Assembly (NCBI GenBank): GCA_030648295.1
Contig: JAUSID010000199.1
Coordinates: 1 to 53,463, forward strand
Reading direction: 5' to 3'
DNA: 53,463 bases
Source of the DNA: Opitutaceae bacterium
GTDB taxonomy: Bacteria; Verrucomicrobiota; Verrucomicrobiia; Opitutales; Opitutaceae
Both the position numbers and the translations under genes were made by a program. Below, piece after piece: positions 41,777 to 50,413 of this stretch. A model generated the notes under the pieces. The model searched no databases. It was not told the origin of the DNA and was given only the letters and a program-made list of their open reading frames with translations. Numbering within the stretch: position 1 is the stretch's first letter; every line of letters starts with the position of its first letter.

Positions 41777-44074
41777 ATGCATCTACTTCATCTGGAAGAT
41801 TCGGCCATGGACGCCGAGCTCGTTGGCCGGCTGATCCGTCGGGAGTGGCCGCAATGTTGTATCCAACATGTTTGCACGGCCACGGAATACCGCGCGGCGT
41901 TGAACACCGGCGGGTTCGACGTGATTTTGTCCGACTACACCATTCCCGGATTCGACGGCCTGGCGGCACTCGCGCTTGCCCGCGCCCGGCATCCGGCCAC
42001 GCCGTTTCTGTTCCTTTCCGGCACGATCGGTGAGGAGCGCGCGGTGGAGGCCCTGAAACGCGGCGCCACCGATTATGTGATCAAGGACCGCCCGACGCGG
42101 CTCATTCCGGCCATCCGCCAGGCGTTCGCGCTGGTCGCCGAAGGAGAGCGCCGGCGTGAAATGGAGGAGACGCTGCGCCAGAATGAGGAGCGGTTCCGCC
42201 AAATCACCGAGAACGTGGCCGAACTGATCGCAGTCGTGAATCTCGACCGGCGGAGGGTCTATGTGAACCCCGCCTACGCGAAATTGTTTGGCGAGCCCGC
42301 GACTGAAACCGGGGCGGACGCGTTCCGCGAAGTCCACCCCGACGATCAGGCCCGGGCTCACGCCCTGTTTGAGCAAACGCTCGCCACGACCGACCGCCAG
42401 CGGAACGAGTATCGACTCGTCCTGCCGGACGGCGCCGTGCGGTACGTCGAATCGCATGCGAGCGCGTTGCGCGATGCCGACGGCGCGATCGTCAACGTGC
42501 TGCTGGTGTCGCACGATTTCACCGCCCGTCGCGATGCCGAGGCGCGGCTCCGCGAACAGGCATCGCTGCTCGATCGTGCCCGCGATGCGATCGTCGCCAC
42601 CGATCTCCAGCACCGGATCACCTACTGGAACGCGAGCGCCGAGCGCCTGTATGGCTGGAAGGCGACGGAGGTACATGGCCGCCGCGTGGACGAGATCGGG
42701 CTGGGCTTCGATCCGGTGCGTTTTTCCGGCGCGCGCACCGAATTGTTGGACCGCGGCGAGTGGCGCGGCGATTTCCGGCTGCGCACGAGGTCCGGTGGCA
42801 CCGTGTTGGTCGAGAGCACCTGGAGCCTCGTGGTCGAGAACGACGGCCGGCCACGCTCGATTCTTTACATCGACACCGATGTCACCGAGCGCAAGAAGCT
42901 CGAGACGCAGTTGCTGCGCGCGCAGCGGATGGAAAGTATCGGGACGCTGGCCGGCGGCATCGCGCACGACCTGAACAACGTGCTCACGCCGATTTTTATC
43001 GCGCTCGAGATGCTCGAGGCCAACGCGACGACCGCCGATGATCGGCTGCTGCTCGAGAAGACCAAGTCGAGTGCGAGTCATGGCGCCGAGTTGCTCCAGC
43101 AACTGCTCGCTTTTGCGCGCGGAACCGAGGGACGTCGGTCGCGGATAGAGCCGCGACTCGCGCTCGCCGAGTTGCAGCAACTGATTGGGCAGGGCTTGCC
43201 GCCGTCCGTCACGCTCAGTGTGCGTCATGACGATTCGCCCTGGTCCATCCAGGCGGACCCGACGCAGTTCAAGCAGGCGTTGCTCAATCTCGGCCTGAAT
43301 GCGCGCGACGCGATGCCGGCGGGCGGCCAAATCGAAGTCATCACGCGCAATGTCCAGGTGGACGCGCCACTGGCCGAGGCTAATCCCGGCGTCCGGCCGG
43401 GACCGTATCTGCGCATTTCCGTCGTCGACACTGGGACGGGAATCCCGCCGGCGATTATCGAACAAATCTTCGATCCGTTCTTCACGACCAAGCCGGCCGG
43501 AAAGGGCACGGGTCTCGGCCTGTCGATGGTCGCGGGGATTCTGAAAAGCCACGGCGGTTTCGTGCAGGTCGAAAGCGAGGAAGGGAAAGGCACGACGTTT
43601 CACCTGCTGTTTCCGGCTCTCATCGAGAGCGGACCGCCGGCGCACGCGCTGGAGAAAACGGCCGCGACGGCGCGCGGAGAGGGCGAGGCGATTCTCCTGA
43701 TCGACGACGAGCCGGCGGTGCGCGACACCCTGCAACTGCTGCTCCAGCGGGCGGGTTATCGTGTTTTCCCGGCGGAGGACGGCACCGCGGGGCTGCGCCA
43801 GTTCGCGGAACGCGAGCTGGAGATTTCACTCGTCGTGACCGACATGATGTTGCCCGACCAGATCGGCACCCAGGTCGTGCGCGCATTGCGCCAGCGCAGC
43901 GCGCAGCTGCCCATCATTGCGATCAGTGGAACGATGGCATCGGGGCACTTCAACGAACTGCTGCTGCTCAAGCCGCCGGTCGAGTGCCTGTCGAAGCCGC
44001 TCGCCCCCGCCACGCTGCTGGCTGCGATCCGCCGCGGGCTGGGCAACCAGCCCAGCGCCGTCGCGCCGAAGTAA
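41777..44074 (+). CDS. Hybrid sensor histidine kinase (REC-PAS-PAS-HisKA-HATPase-REC)
   Basis: 765 residues, soluble. The N-terminal receiver has Asp53 (VILSDYTIPGFDG) and DYVIKDRP. Two PAS domains follow (about 140-255 and 265-380). HisKA has the phospho-His397 in GGIAHDLNNVL, and the ATPase has NLGLNARDAMP, DTGTGIPP and GKGTGLGLSMV. A C-terminal receiver has Asp689 (VVTDMMLPD) and ECLSKPL. I used MHLLHLEDSAMD at 41777, which starts the receiver. The first receiver may integrate another kinase; the last can pass phosphate onward. No output partner is adjacent. Confidence 0.94.
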   Translation: MHLLHLEDSAMDAELVGRLIRREWPQCCIQHVCTATEYRAALNTGGFDVILSDYTIPGFDGLAALALARARHPATPFLFLSGTIGEERAVEALKRGATDYVIKDRPTRLIPAIRQAFALVAEGERRREMEETLRQNEERFRQITENVAELIAVVNLDRRRVYVNPAYAKLFGEPATETGADAFREVHPDDQARAHALFEQTLATTDRQRNEYRLVLPDGAVRYVESHASALRDADGAIVNVLLVSHDFTARRDAEARLREQASLLDRARDAIVATDLQHRITYWNASAERLYGWKATEVHGRRVDEIGLGFDPVRFSGARTELLDRGEWRGDFRLRTRSGGTVLVESTWSLVVENDGRPRSILYIDTDVTERKKLETQLLRAQRMESIGTLAGGIAHDLNNVLTPIFIALEMLEANATTADDRLLLEKTKSSASHGAELLQQLLAFARGTEGRRSRIEPRLALAELQQLIGQGLPPSVTLSVRHDDSPWSIQADPTQFKQALLNLGLNARDAMPAGGQIEVITRNVQVDAPLAEANPGVRPGPYLRISVVDTGTGIPPAIIEQIFDPFFTTKPAGKGTGLGLSMVAGILKSHGGFVQVESEEGKGTTFHLLFPALIESGPPAHALEKTAATARGEGEAILLIDDEPAVRDTLQLLLQRAGYRVFPAEDGTAGLRQFAERELEISLVVTDMMLPDQIGTQVVRALRQRSAQLPIIAISGTMASGHFNELLLLKPPVECLSKPLAPATLLAAIRRGLGNQPSAVAPK

Positions 44075-44226
44075 CCGGCCCACCCGGTCAGCCGCTCGTC
44101 ACGCTATTCCCCTGGGAGCGCGGGCCTCCGGCCCGCAACCGCGCGGTCGCAAGAAAAGATCGCCGATGCACCCAACGACGAGCTGATCCGTCGCGCCCCG
44201 GATGCTGCGCCCTCCGTTTCACCGAC

Positions 44227-45393
44227 TCACTGCTTCACCGCCTGTACAGCCGCTTTCATCCTTCGGATCGCTTCCACCAGCGTTACCCGCGGGCAGCCGA
44301 AGTTCAGCCGCACATGCGAACCCTTCGCGGCGCCGAACATGGCGCCGTCGCTCAATCCGACGCCGTGGTGCTCGAAATGAGCCGTCGGATTCGGATGCCC
44401 CAGCCCCGATACGTCCAGCCAAAGCAGATACGTCGCTTCGACGGGCGCCTCCACCTTCACGCCGGGCAGCTCGCGGGCGATCGTTTCCAGCAGGTAGTCG
44501 CGATTGCCGCGCAGGTACCCGAGCAGCGCCTGGCGCCACGCCTCGCTGTCACGGTAGGCCGCCTCGCACGCTGCATATCCGAGCGTGGTCACCTCGGCGA
44601 CAATCCCGGCCGTGGCGCGGATGAACCGCGCGCGCCGCATTGGATCGGGAATGATCGCGATGGAGGTGCCAAGCCCGGGGACGTTGTAGGTCTTGCTCGG
44701 CGCCATCAGCGTGACGGTGCGCGACGCGATTTCGTCCGACAGCAATGCGGCCGGCACGTGCGGCAGCGTGGGCTCGAGAATCAGATCGCAGTGGATCTCG
44801 TCGGAACAGAGCACGAGATGGTGGCGCAGGCAGAATTCCGCCAATTGTTCCAGCTCCGCCTGCCGCCACACGCGGGCGAGCGGGTTGTGGGGATTGCAGA
44901 GGAAAAAGAGTTTCGTCTTTGGCGTTACGGCCCGCTCCAGCGCTTCCCAGTCGATCTGCCACTGCGCGGCCGCCAGCGCCCACGGTACCGTGACCGGCAC
45001 GCGACCGCTGTTCCTGGGCGCCGTCATGAAGGGTGGATACACGGGGCCGAGCGTCAGCACCTCCTCGCCGGATCCGGCCAACGCCTGCGCCGTCACATTC
45101 AGCCCGACGACCAGCCCCGGCAGCCAAACCAGCCAGGCGGGATCGATTTTCCAGCCGTAACGCGTTGCCATCGCGGCGACGAACGCGTCGATCGTGGACT
45201 GCACCGGCCGCGCGTATCCAAAAACCCCATGCTCCACCCGTTCGTGCAGTGCCTGGATGATGGCCGGCGGTGATTTGAAATCCATGTCCGCGACCCACAT
45301 GGGCAGCACGTCGCGGCCGGCATATTTCTGCCACTTCTGCGAGTCGGTGCCCGCGCAATTCACCGGCGTGTCGAAATCGAAGTTCGTCCCCAT
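44227..45393 (-). CDS. MalY/PatB-type PLP-dependent aminotransferase or cystathionine beta-lyase
   Basis: 389-residue fold-type I PLP enzyme. PMWVADMDFKSPPAI is the MalY/PatB N-terminal mark, NPHNPLARVW and SDEIHCDLILE hold cofactor residues, and Lys234 in APSKTYNVPG binds PLP. The C-terminal RLNFGCPR arginine binds the substrate carboxylate. PatB/MalY members cleave C-S bonds of cystathionine. I used the 45393 start (MGTNFDFDTPV). The 5' end lies 58 nt from a repeat array. Confidence 0.9.
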   Translation of the reverse strand: MGTNFDFDTPVNCAGTDSQKWQKYAGRDVLPMWVADMDFKSPPAIIQALHERVEHGVFGYARPVQSTIDAFVAAMATRYGWKIDPAWLVWLPGLVVGLNVTAQALAGSGEEVLTLGPVYPPFMTAPRNSGRVPVTVPWALAAAQWQIDWEALERAVTPKTKLFFLCNPHNPLARVWRQAELEQLAEFCLRHHLVLCSDEIHCDLILEPTLPHVPAALLSDEIASRTVTLMAPSKTYNVPGLGTSIAIIPDPMRRARFIRATAGIVAEVTTLGYAACEAAYRDSEAWRQALLGYLRGNRDYLLETIARELPGVKVEAPVEATYLLWLDVSGLGHPNPTAHFEHHGVGLSDGAMFGAAKGSHVRLNFGCPRVTLVEAIRRMKAAVQAVKQ

Positions 45394-45450
45394 TCGGCCC
45401 CAGACCACCAAAAAGACCGTCCGCCGGCACGGTTAATCTTCGGCATAATG

Positions 45451-45547
45451 CCAGAAGACGCGGAAGACGTGGAAGACGGGAAGACATGGAAGACACTGGA
45501 TTCCGACATCCGACCTCTGACGTCTGGCTTCTGGCCTCTGCCTCACG
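45451..45547. repeat. 9-nt array plus inverted 7-nt array
   Basis: 45451 to about 45495 has CGGAAGACG-family 9-mers. 45502-45547 has TCTGACG, TCTGGCT, TCTGGCC and TCTGCC, the inverse of the CAGANGY heptamers at 46417-46576. The second run touches the 3' end of the degraded gene at 45543-46239. Confidence 0.88.
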
Positions 45548-46239
45548 GCACTTCGTAGATTTCGACCAGCGTCTCGCCGGCGCTGCCGCCGACGCCGCTC
45601 ACCTCCACCGTGTAGCTACCGGGCGCGAGCGTGGTGATCAGCATGGCGTCCCGGCTCGCGGTGTTGGCGATCGCAAACGCTCCCACCGCGGTCCCCGCGG
45701 CCGTGATTTGTGTGTCGCCGCCCCAGTTGTCATTGCCCGTGATTCGGACCGCACCGCTGAAGAGCGCAAGTTGCGGGTCTGCCATGACGCCGGTGAGGCC
45801 GAACGCAGCCAGTCCCGGACCGATCGCGCGGATGAGCACCGTGCGCGACGTGGCACCGGCGATGACAAAGCCGGCGGTCAGCGTTCCGCCGGCGTCGATT
45901 TGCTTGCGCACCGACACATTCACCAGCCGTGGCGTGGCGGCCGAGAAGCCTCAGCCCGGGTGGCAGCACGCCGCCAATCCGCCACGAACCACAGTTCGTG
46001 AGCTGCGTCACGGTAAAGGTGATCGGCGCGATCGGCTGTCCGAGCGTGAACGCGGCCGGTGCCGCCGGCGAAACTGCCAGCGCGGGCTGCGCGACGAGCG
46101 GAGCCGCGGAGGCAAATGCGGCCGCCATGATGAGCGCGGCTTTGAACCCGAGCGTAACCGACGCCACCGCGCCGACCACGAGCGCCCGCTGTTTCCCGCC
46201 CGATGGTTTGCCGGATGAGGATGGGTTGCGCGTGTTCAT
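45543..46239 (-). pseudogene. Degraded secreted protein gene (Ig-like/C-terminal domain), frameshifted and internally deleted
   Basis: The 5' part starts at 46239 (MNTRNPSSSGKPSGGKQRAL), has a signal-like helix (about 20-50) and a piece of an Ig-like putative repeat (FTLGQPIAPITFTVTQLTNC, GGVLPPGLRL). Near 45950 the frame shifts by one and continues as PRLVNVSVRKQIDAGGTLTA, RTVLIRAIGPGLAAFGLTGV, NDNWGGD and APGSYTVEVSGVGG, ending EIYEVP, the C-terminal domain of large verrucomicrobial secreted proteins. The usual repeats between the two are gone. Arrays in opposite orientation flank both ends. Confidence 0.7.
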
Positions 46240-46416
46240 AGGCGGATGGAGTCGAGGTGAAACCGTCCCGCCCGCAGCGCGCCTGCGACGGACGACAACA
46301 CGGCATGCGCCGGGGCGGCCGCGGGTGGGGTTAGTCCATCGGGACGATACGCCCACCGTCGCGTGCGAAAAAGCACATCGTGGTAACAGGACTGTTACCG
46401 CGGCGTCAGTCTGGAT

Positions 46417-46668
46417 CAGATGTCAGACGTCAGAAGTCAGAAGTCAGTGTCAGACGCCAGACGCCAGACGCCAGACGCCAGACGCCAGACGCCAGACGCC
46501 AGACGCCAGACGCCAGACGCCAGACGCCAGACGCCAGACGCCAGAGGTCAGAGGTCAGAGGTCAGAGGTCAGAGGTCAGGTCGAAGACCGGTGAGAACGC
46601 AAGAACGCGAAACGGTCAGAACTGAAAAACTGACGCGAAACGCGAAACGCAGAACCCAGAACCCGCCC
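46417..46668. repeat. 7-nt tandem array: CAGACGC x13, CAGAGGT x5, then GAAACGC/GAACCCA units
   Basis: 46417-46450 has CAGATGT, CAGACGT, two CAGAAGT and one 6-nt unit. 46451-46541 is thirteen exact CAGACGC. 46542-46576 is five exact CAGAGGT. To 46668 the sequence turns into GAACGCA, GAAACGG and GAACCCA-type units ending at the next gene's stop. Runs of identical neighbours show recent local duplication. Confidence 0.95.
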
Positions 46669-46669
46669 G

Positions 46670-47611
46670 CTACTCCGCTGCGATCGTGAGCGCCGTATAA
46701 TACGCATCCGCGAGCAATTCGGCGGCCTGGCGCGCGGCGCGCGAGCGCAGCCGTTCCATCAGCGGAAGGTCGTCGGCATACGTCGCGCGGACCATCTCGA
46801 GCAGGCTCGCCCGGTTTTCCTCCGCGATGGCGTAGCAGCGGTCCAGCAACTTGGGCGCGCTCTCCGCGATGGTCAGTCCGGCACGTTGCGGCGCGCGGCC
46901 TTCGAGATTGAACGGCAGCGTCGTGAGTTCAATTGCGCCGTGAAGGTCTCCCGGCCGAAGCGTGCCGCCATGCTCGTTGAGCCGACCCTGCCACGGCGGG
47001 GGATTCGGAATCGGCTGCGTTTTCCGGAGCTCCATCACCGCCAGCGGCAGCTTGCCGACATGCGCCGGGCTGCAACTGTCCTCGATCAAGTGCGCCAGCG
47101 TCCCCATGTAGCGAGTGGCCGCGACAATATTTCTCCCGCGAACGTCCTTCACGATGGCGCCGAGCAGAAACTCGAAACTGTCGAGATCCTCCTGCCGGTT
47201 CTGGGTGACGTTATGAATCGGCCGGCCGTCGGGCATTTCACAGTATACCTTCAAGTCGGCGCGGTTCCTCGGCCCCGGGTTGGGATCCTTTTCCGGGCCT
47301 TGCTGTGCCAGCCCACGATAGCGATCCGGATACATGCAATTCACCCAGATGAGCGTGTCCTTTTCCAATCCCAGCCGTTCCTGCATTGCCGTCGGCAAAG
47401 AGTCTACCGCCGCGCGCGTGATCTGCTGGTGCGGCTGCGTGTGCCAGCCAAGTGCGACGGCTGGGAGCGCCGGCACGAGCAGGAGGAGAATGGCCGCTCT
47501 GAAGTGCACGAAGGGGCTGGCGGCCGGATGGCCGCGGAAGGCAGGGATTGCGGGCCGCCGGCGGGAACACGTCAACCCAGCAACGCTGGCCAACCGCGTT
47601 CCCCGCCGCAT
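46670..47611 (-). CDS. Secreted S1/P1 nuclease- or zinc-phospholipase C-like protein
   Basis: 314 residues from ATG 47611; GTG starts at 47620 and at 47509 are alternatives. The GTG at 47509 gives the cleanest signal peptide (VHFRAAILLLLVPALPAVAL) before GWHTQPHQQITRAAVDSL. The mature N-terminal Trp-His, HxxI, and TLAHLIEDSCSPAHVGKLPL (H-x-x-x-D with downstream His) match the trinuclear-zinc fold of S1/P1 nuclease and phospholipase C. Function as nuclease or lipase is not decidable. The 3' end follows a repeat array by 1 nt. Confidence 0.75.
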   Translation of the reverse strand: MRRGTRLASVAGLTCSRRRPAIPAFRGHPAASPFVHFRAAILLLLVPALPAVALGWHTQPHQQITRAAVDSLPTAMQERLGLEKDTLIWVNCMYPDRYRGLAQQGPEKDPNPGPRNRADLKVYCEMPDGRPIHNVTQNRQEDLDSFEFLLGAIVKDVRGRNIVAATRYMGTLAHLIEDSCSPAHVGKLPLAVMELRKTQPIPNPPPWQGRLNEHGGTLRPGDLHGAIELTTLPFNLEGRAPQRAGLTIAESAPKLLDRCYAIAEENRASLLEMVRATYADDLPLMERLRSRAARQAAELLADAYYTALTIAAE

Positions 47612-47801
47612 CTCTTGCACGCTAAAACCTCTCGCCCCGGCGGCCGGACCCGCTTAACAACACTCGCGGCCGTTATGTCTTCCAGCCATGCGCAACGCAT
47701 CCGGCCCGTGGTGCGCGCCGGCCTCATCGCGGCCTCGTGCCCCTGAGTTCAACCATGTTCGATCGGCCTCGCTGAGCCAGCATCGTCCCGCTGATCTTCT
47801 C

Positions 47802-49094
47802 ATGTCGCCCCAGCGAATCTCGGAGGGAGAGTTCCGCCCGCAACTTGGCATTGATCTGTTGCATGCGCTCGCCGGAGTGCTCGCCGGCCTCTGGCTGCCG
47901 CTGGTGATCGTCGGCCACGATCTCGCTCGCGATCCGCGGCACGCCGTCGTGGTGGATCTCTTCATGTTCCTCGTCGCCGGCGCCAGTGCCGCGCTCGGCT
48001 GGAAGAGGCCGCTCGGCTGGCGCCACTGGCTGCGCGTCGGACGCGACATCGCCGTCGCCCTGCCGCTGTGGACTCTTTTCAACGAGCACGCAACCGGCTC
48101 CGGTCTGTGGGCATTGAAATTCCTCGCCGTGCTGTACGTGTTAAAGTTGTCGACGCTGTCGTCGCGGACCGAGGCGCTGCCGCCCGCCGCCGGCCGGCTG
48201 CTCGGGCTTGTCATCATCCTTCCGCTGATGGTCTGGTGGTCGGCGACCGGCTGGCTGGTGCTCGGTGGCGATGTCGAAACCGGCGATGCGCGGCTGCGAC
48301 TCGTCCGCGCCGTCTACTGGGCGATCACGACCATGGCGACGGTGGGCTATGGCGACATCGTGCCGAAAACGATTCCACAAATGTTCTACGCGTGCTCGAT
48401 CATGGTCACCGGTGTCGCGGCGTTCGGCTACATCCTCAGCAACATCGCCACGCTGATGTTGCGGTTCGATGCCGCGCGCCAGCATCAGGAGGCGCTGCTC
48501 GACCGCGTCGAGTTCTTCATGAAGTATTACACCGTGCCGCCCGGGTTGCGGCAGCGCGTGCGCCAGTATTTCAAGTTCCTGTGGACGAGCCGGCATGGCT
48601 ATAACGACGCCGAGGTTTTCGACAGCCTGCCGCGTTCGCTCCGCGCCGAGCTCTCGATGTACCTTCATCGCGACCTGCTGGCCAAGGTGCCGCTGCTGCA
48701 CGACGCCAGCCAGGAGTTATTGCGCGATCTAGTCGTTGCGCTACGCCCCGTGGTGTATCTGCCGGGCGATTTCGTCTGTCGAATGGGTGCCGCGGGAGAC
48801 GAGATGTATTTCATCCTGCGCGGCGAGATTGAAGTGCTGGACGGCAACGAGGTGCCGCTGGCGCGGCTGCATGAGGGGGATTACTTCGGTGAAACGGCGT
48901 TGCTCACGAACCAGGCCCGCAACGCCTCGGCGCGCGCGGACTCCTTTTGCGACCTATACGTTCTGGATCGCGAGACGTTCACGCGCGTGGTGAAATCGCA
49001 TCCCGATTTTCACGCGGCGCTGCATCAAAAGGCGCACGCTCGTCCGTCCATGCCCGTTGGTGCGCCGGCGCCGGTGCCACGGCGAGCCGGGTGA
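47802..49094 (+). CDS. Cyclic-nucleotide-gated potassium channel-like protein
   Basis: 430 residues. Voltage-sensor-like S1-S4 region (about 15-150), the pore helix and filter TVGYGD at 180-185 (AVYWAITTMATVGYGDIVPK), S6 (MFYACSIMVTGVAAFGYILS), a C-linker (VPPGLRQRVRQYFKFLWTSR) and a cyclic-nucleotide-binding domain at about 290-400 (GDEMYFILRGEIEVLDGNEV, GDYFGETALLTNQARNASAR). The phosphate-cassette Arg is present. I used 47802 (MSPQRISEGEF). S4 has few arginines, so gating is probably by ligand. Confidence 0.93.
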   Translation: MSPQRISEGEFRPQLGIDLLHALAGVLAGLWLPLVIVGHDLARDPRHAVVVDLFMFLVAGASAALGWKRPLGWRHWLRVGRDIAVALPLWTLFNEHATGSGLWALKFLAVLYVLKLSTLSSRTEALPPAAGRLLGLVIILPLMVWWSATGWLVLGGDVETGDARLRLVRAVYWAITTMATVGYGDIVPKTIPQMFYACSIMVTGVAAFGYILSNIATLMLRFDAARQHQEALLDRVEFFMKYYTVPPGLRQRVRQYFKFLWTSRHGYNDAEVFDSLPRSLRAELSMYLHRDLLAKVPLLHDASQELLRDLVVALRPVVYLPGDFVCRMGAAGDEMYFILRGEIEVLDGNEVPLARLHEGDYFGETALLTNQARNASARADSFCDLYVLDRETFTRVVKSHPDFHAALHQKAHARPSMPVGAPAPVPRRAG

Positions 49095-49102
49095 TCCCGC
49101 CA

Positions 49103-49441
49103 CTATTTCAGCGCCTTGACGTAACCGATGAGCTCCTTGAGTTCCGCCTCAGACAAGTCGGACGCGAAGCTCCGCTTTATTTCCTTGCCGTCCTTCTTGA
49201 TGCCTTCCTTCAGCGATTTGATCGCCTTCGCGTCGTCGAACTCCTTCTTGTACGCCGCCGTCGTCATGTCGCGAACATTGAGTTTTTTTCCGACCTTGGT
49301 CTGGCCCTTGCCATCCGCGCCGTGGCACTTGGCACAATGGTTCTCGAAATTCTCCGAGGCGCTGGCGGCGAACAACGAGCCTGCCGCAATGAGGCCGGCG
49401 ATGGTGGTGCTGGCGATGAAGTGTTTCAGGGTGGAGTTCAT
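49103..49441 (-). CDS. Periplasmic class I cytochrome c
   Basis: 112 residues: signal peptide (about 1-28) and a mature small cytochrome c with heme motif Cys36-A-K-Cys39-His40 and a candidate axial Met59 (NVRDMTT). LSEAELKELIGYVKALK is the usual C-terminal helix. The KLNVRDMTTAAYKKE region is Lys-rich, pointing to an acidic electron partner. I used 49441 (MNSTLKHFIAST). It converges on the channel gene with an 8-nt gap. Confidence 0.9.
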   Translation of the reverse strand: MNSTLKHFIASTTIAGLIAAGSLFAASASENFENHCAKCHGADGKGQTKVGKKLNVRDMTTAAYKKEFDDAKAIKSLKEGIKKDGKEIKRSFASDLSEAELKELIGYVKALK

Positions 49442-49545
49442 AATCATTACAACCATCCGGTGAGACGCGGGTCGGCGAGACCGGATTCAAATGTTATCGT
49501 TGTATTACACCACCTGCGCCACCGGTTTGTGCGACTAATGGCGGC

Positions 49546-49712
49546 CTCGGTGAGGCGGCGGATGGACGGTCAGATGCGCGGATGATCGGATGGTCGGGCC
49601 AGCGGTGAACCAGTGAAACGGTGCGTTGGTGAAGCCGTGCGTGATCGTCGGTCGGACCACTTACCACCGCTTGACTGGTCCGGCCATCTGACCATCTGAG
49701 CATCCGGCCTCA
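49546..49712. repeat. 8-nt degenerate arrays, inverted pair
   Basis: Left arm 49546 to about 49640: CGGATGGA, CGGATGAT, CGGATGGT, CGGTGAAC, CAGTGAAA. Right arm 49648-49712: inverse units (CCATCTGA, CATCCGGC, CCACCGCT). CGGATGGTC-type sequence pairs with GACCATCTG. Confidence 0.85.
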
Positions 49713-49775
49713 GCCCCGTGGTCCGTCGCTTCCGGTTTCCCTTTGGCGGATTCCGGGTGTTGGCTCCCGTGTGCC

Positions 49776-50126
49776 ATGCAGGGTGTCAGCCATTTCTGGG
49801 AATTGATTCTGGGCACTGTTATCGCGCTGCTGCCGTTGATTAATCCGCTCGCCTCGGCGCCGACGTTCCTCGCCATCACGGAAGGTGACACGCGCGAACG
49901 CCGGTTGCAGCAACTCCGCATGGCGTGCGTGTACATGGTCGCCATCCTGGTGTGCTTCCTCATCGGCGGCACCTTCATCATGAGTTTCTTCGGCCTGTCG
50001 ATTCCGGGCTTGCGCATCGCTGGTGGACTGGTGGTCGCCGGCATCGGATTCGGAATGCTGATGGCGCCGCCGCGGACGCCAGCGAGCGCGCACGCGGAAG
50101 CGGAGGCGCGTGCCAATCGGCGGTGA
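49776..50126 (+). pseudogene. MarC-family membrane protein, 3'-truncated
   Basis: 117 residues covering only the N-terminal half of a roughly 200-residue MarC protein: LILGTVIALLPLINPLASAP (first helix), TFLAITEGDTRERRLQQ, CFLIGGTFIMSFFGLSIPGL and RIAGGLVVAGIGFGMLM. After that the frame becomes Ala/Arg-rich (RTPASAHAEAEARANRR) and stops; the last three membrane helices are missing. Repeat arrays lie on both sides (49546-49712 and 50170-50399). It is probably a remnant, although a short product could still be made. Confidence 0.65.
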
Positions 50127-50169
50127 CGAATGCACCGACGCGTGGTCGTCCGGATGCTGCGAAACAGGC

Positions 50170-50399
50170 GAGCTGAGGACGCGGAGGGGCGGAAGGGCAG
50201 ACGTTCGGAGATGCGGAGGATGGCGGTGCTGGGCGGATGATCGGATGCTCGGAGGGCCAGATGATCGGATGGTCGGATGCGCGGTGATCAGTGATCAGCC
50301 GTCGGGAGATCACGAAACGCGAACAACGCGAAACCCGAAACGCCAAACGCGTCTGGACTCAGAACCCAGAACTCAGAACCCAAAACCCAGAACGGCGCC
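50170..50399. repeat. 8-nt array followed by 7-nt array
   Basis: 50170 to about 50300 has CGGATGAT, CGGATGCT, CGGAGGGC, CAGATGAT and CGGATGGT octamers. 50303-50399 has GAAACGC, GAAACCC, GAACCCA, GAACTCA and AAAACCC heptamers. It lies between the MarC remnant and the oxidoreductase stop at 50414. Confidence 0.88.
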
Positions 50400-50413
50400 C
50401 GCGCCGCGCGCGC

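Noticed and set aside
41783-43735. 650-codon minus frame opposite the hybrid kinase
   Set aside because: Shadow of the kinase gene; Arg/His/Gln-rich, with no domains.
46451-46541. CRISPR-like direct repeats
   Set aside because: Units are 7 nt, contiguous and without spacers; no cas genes nearby.
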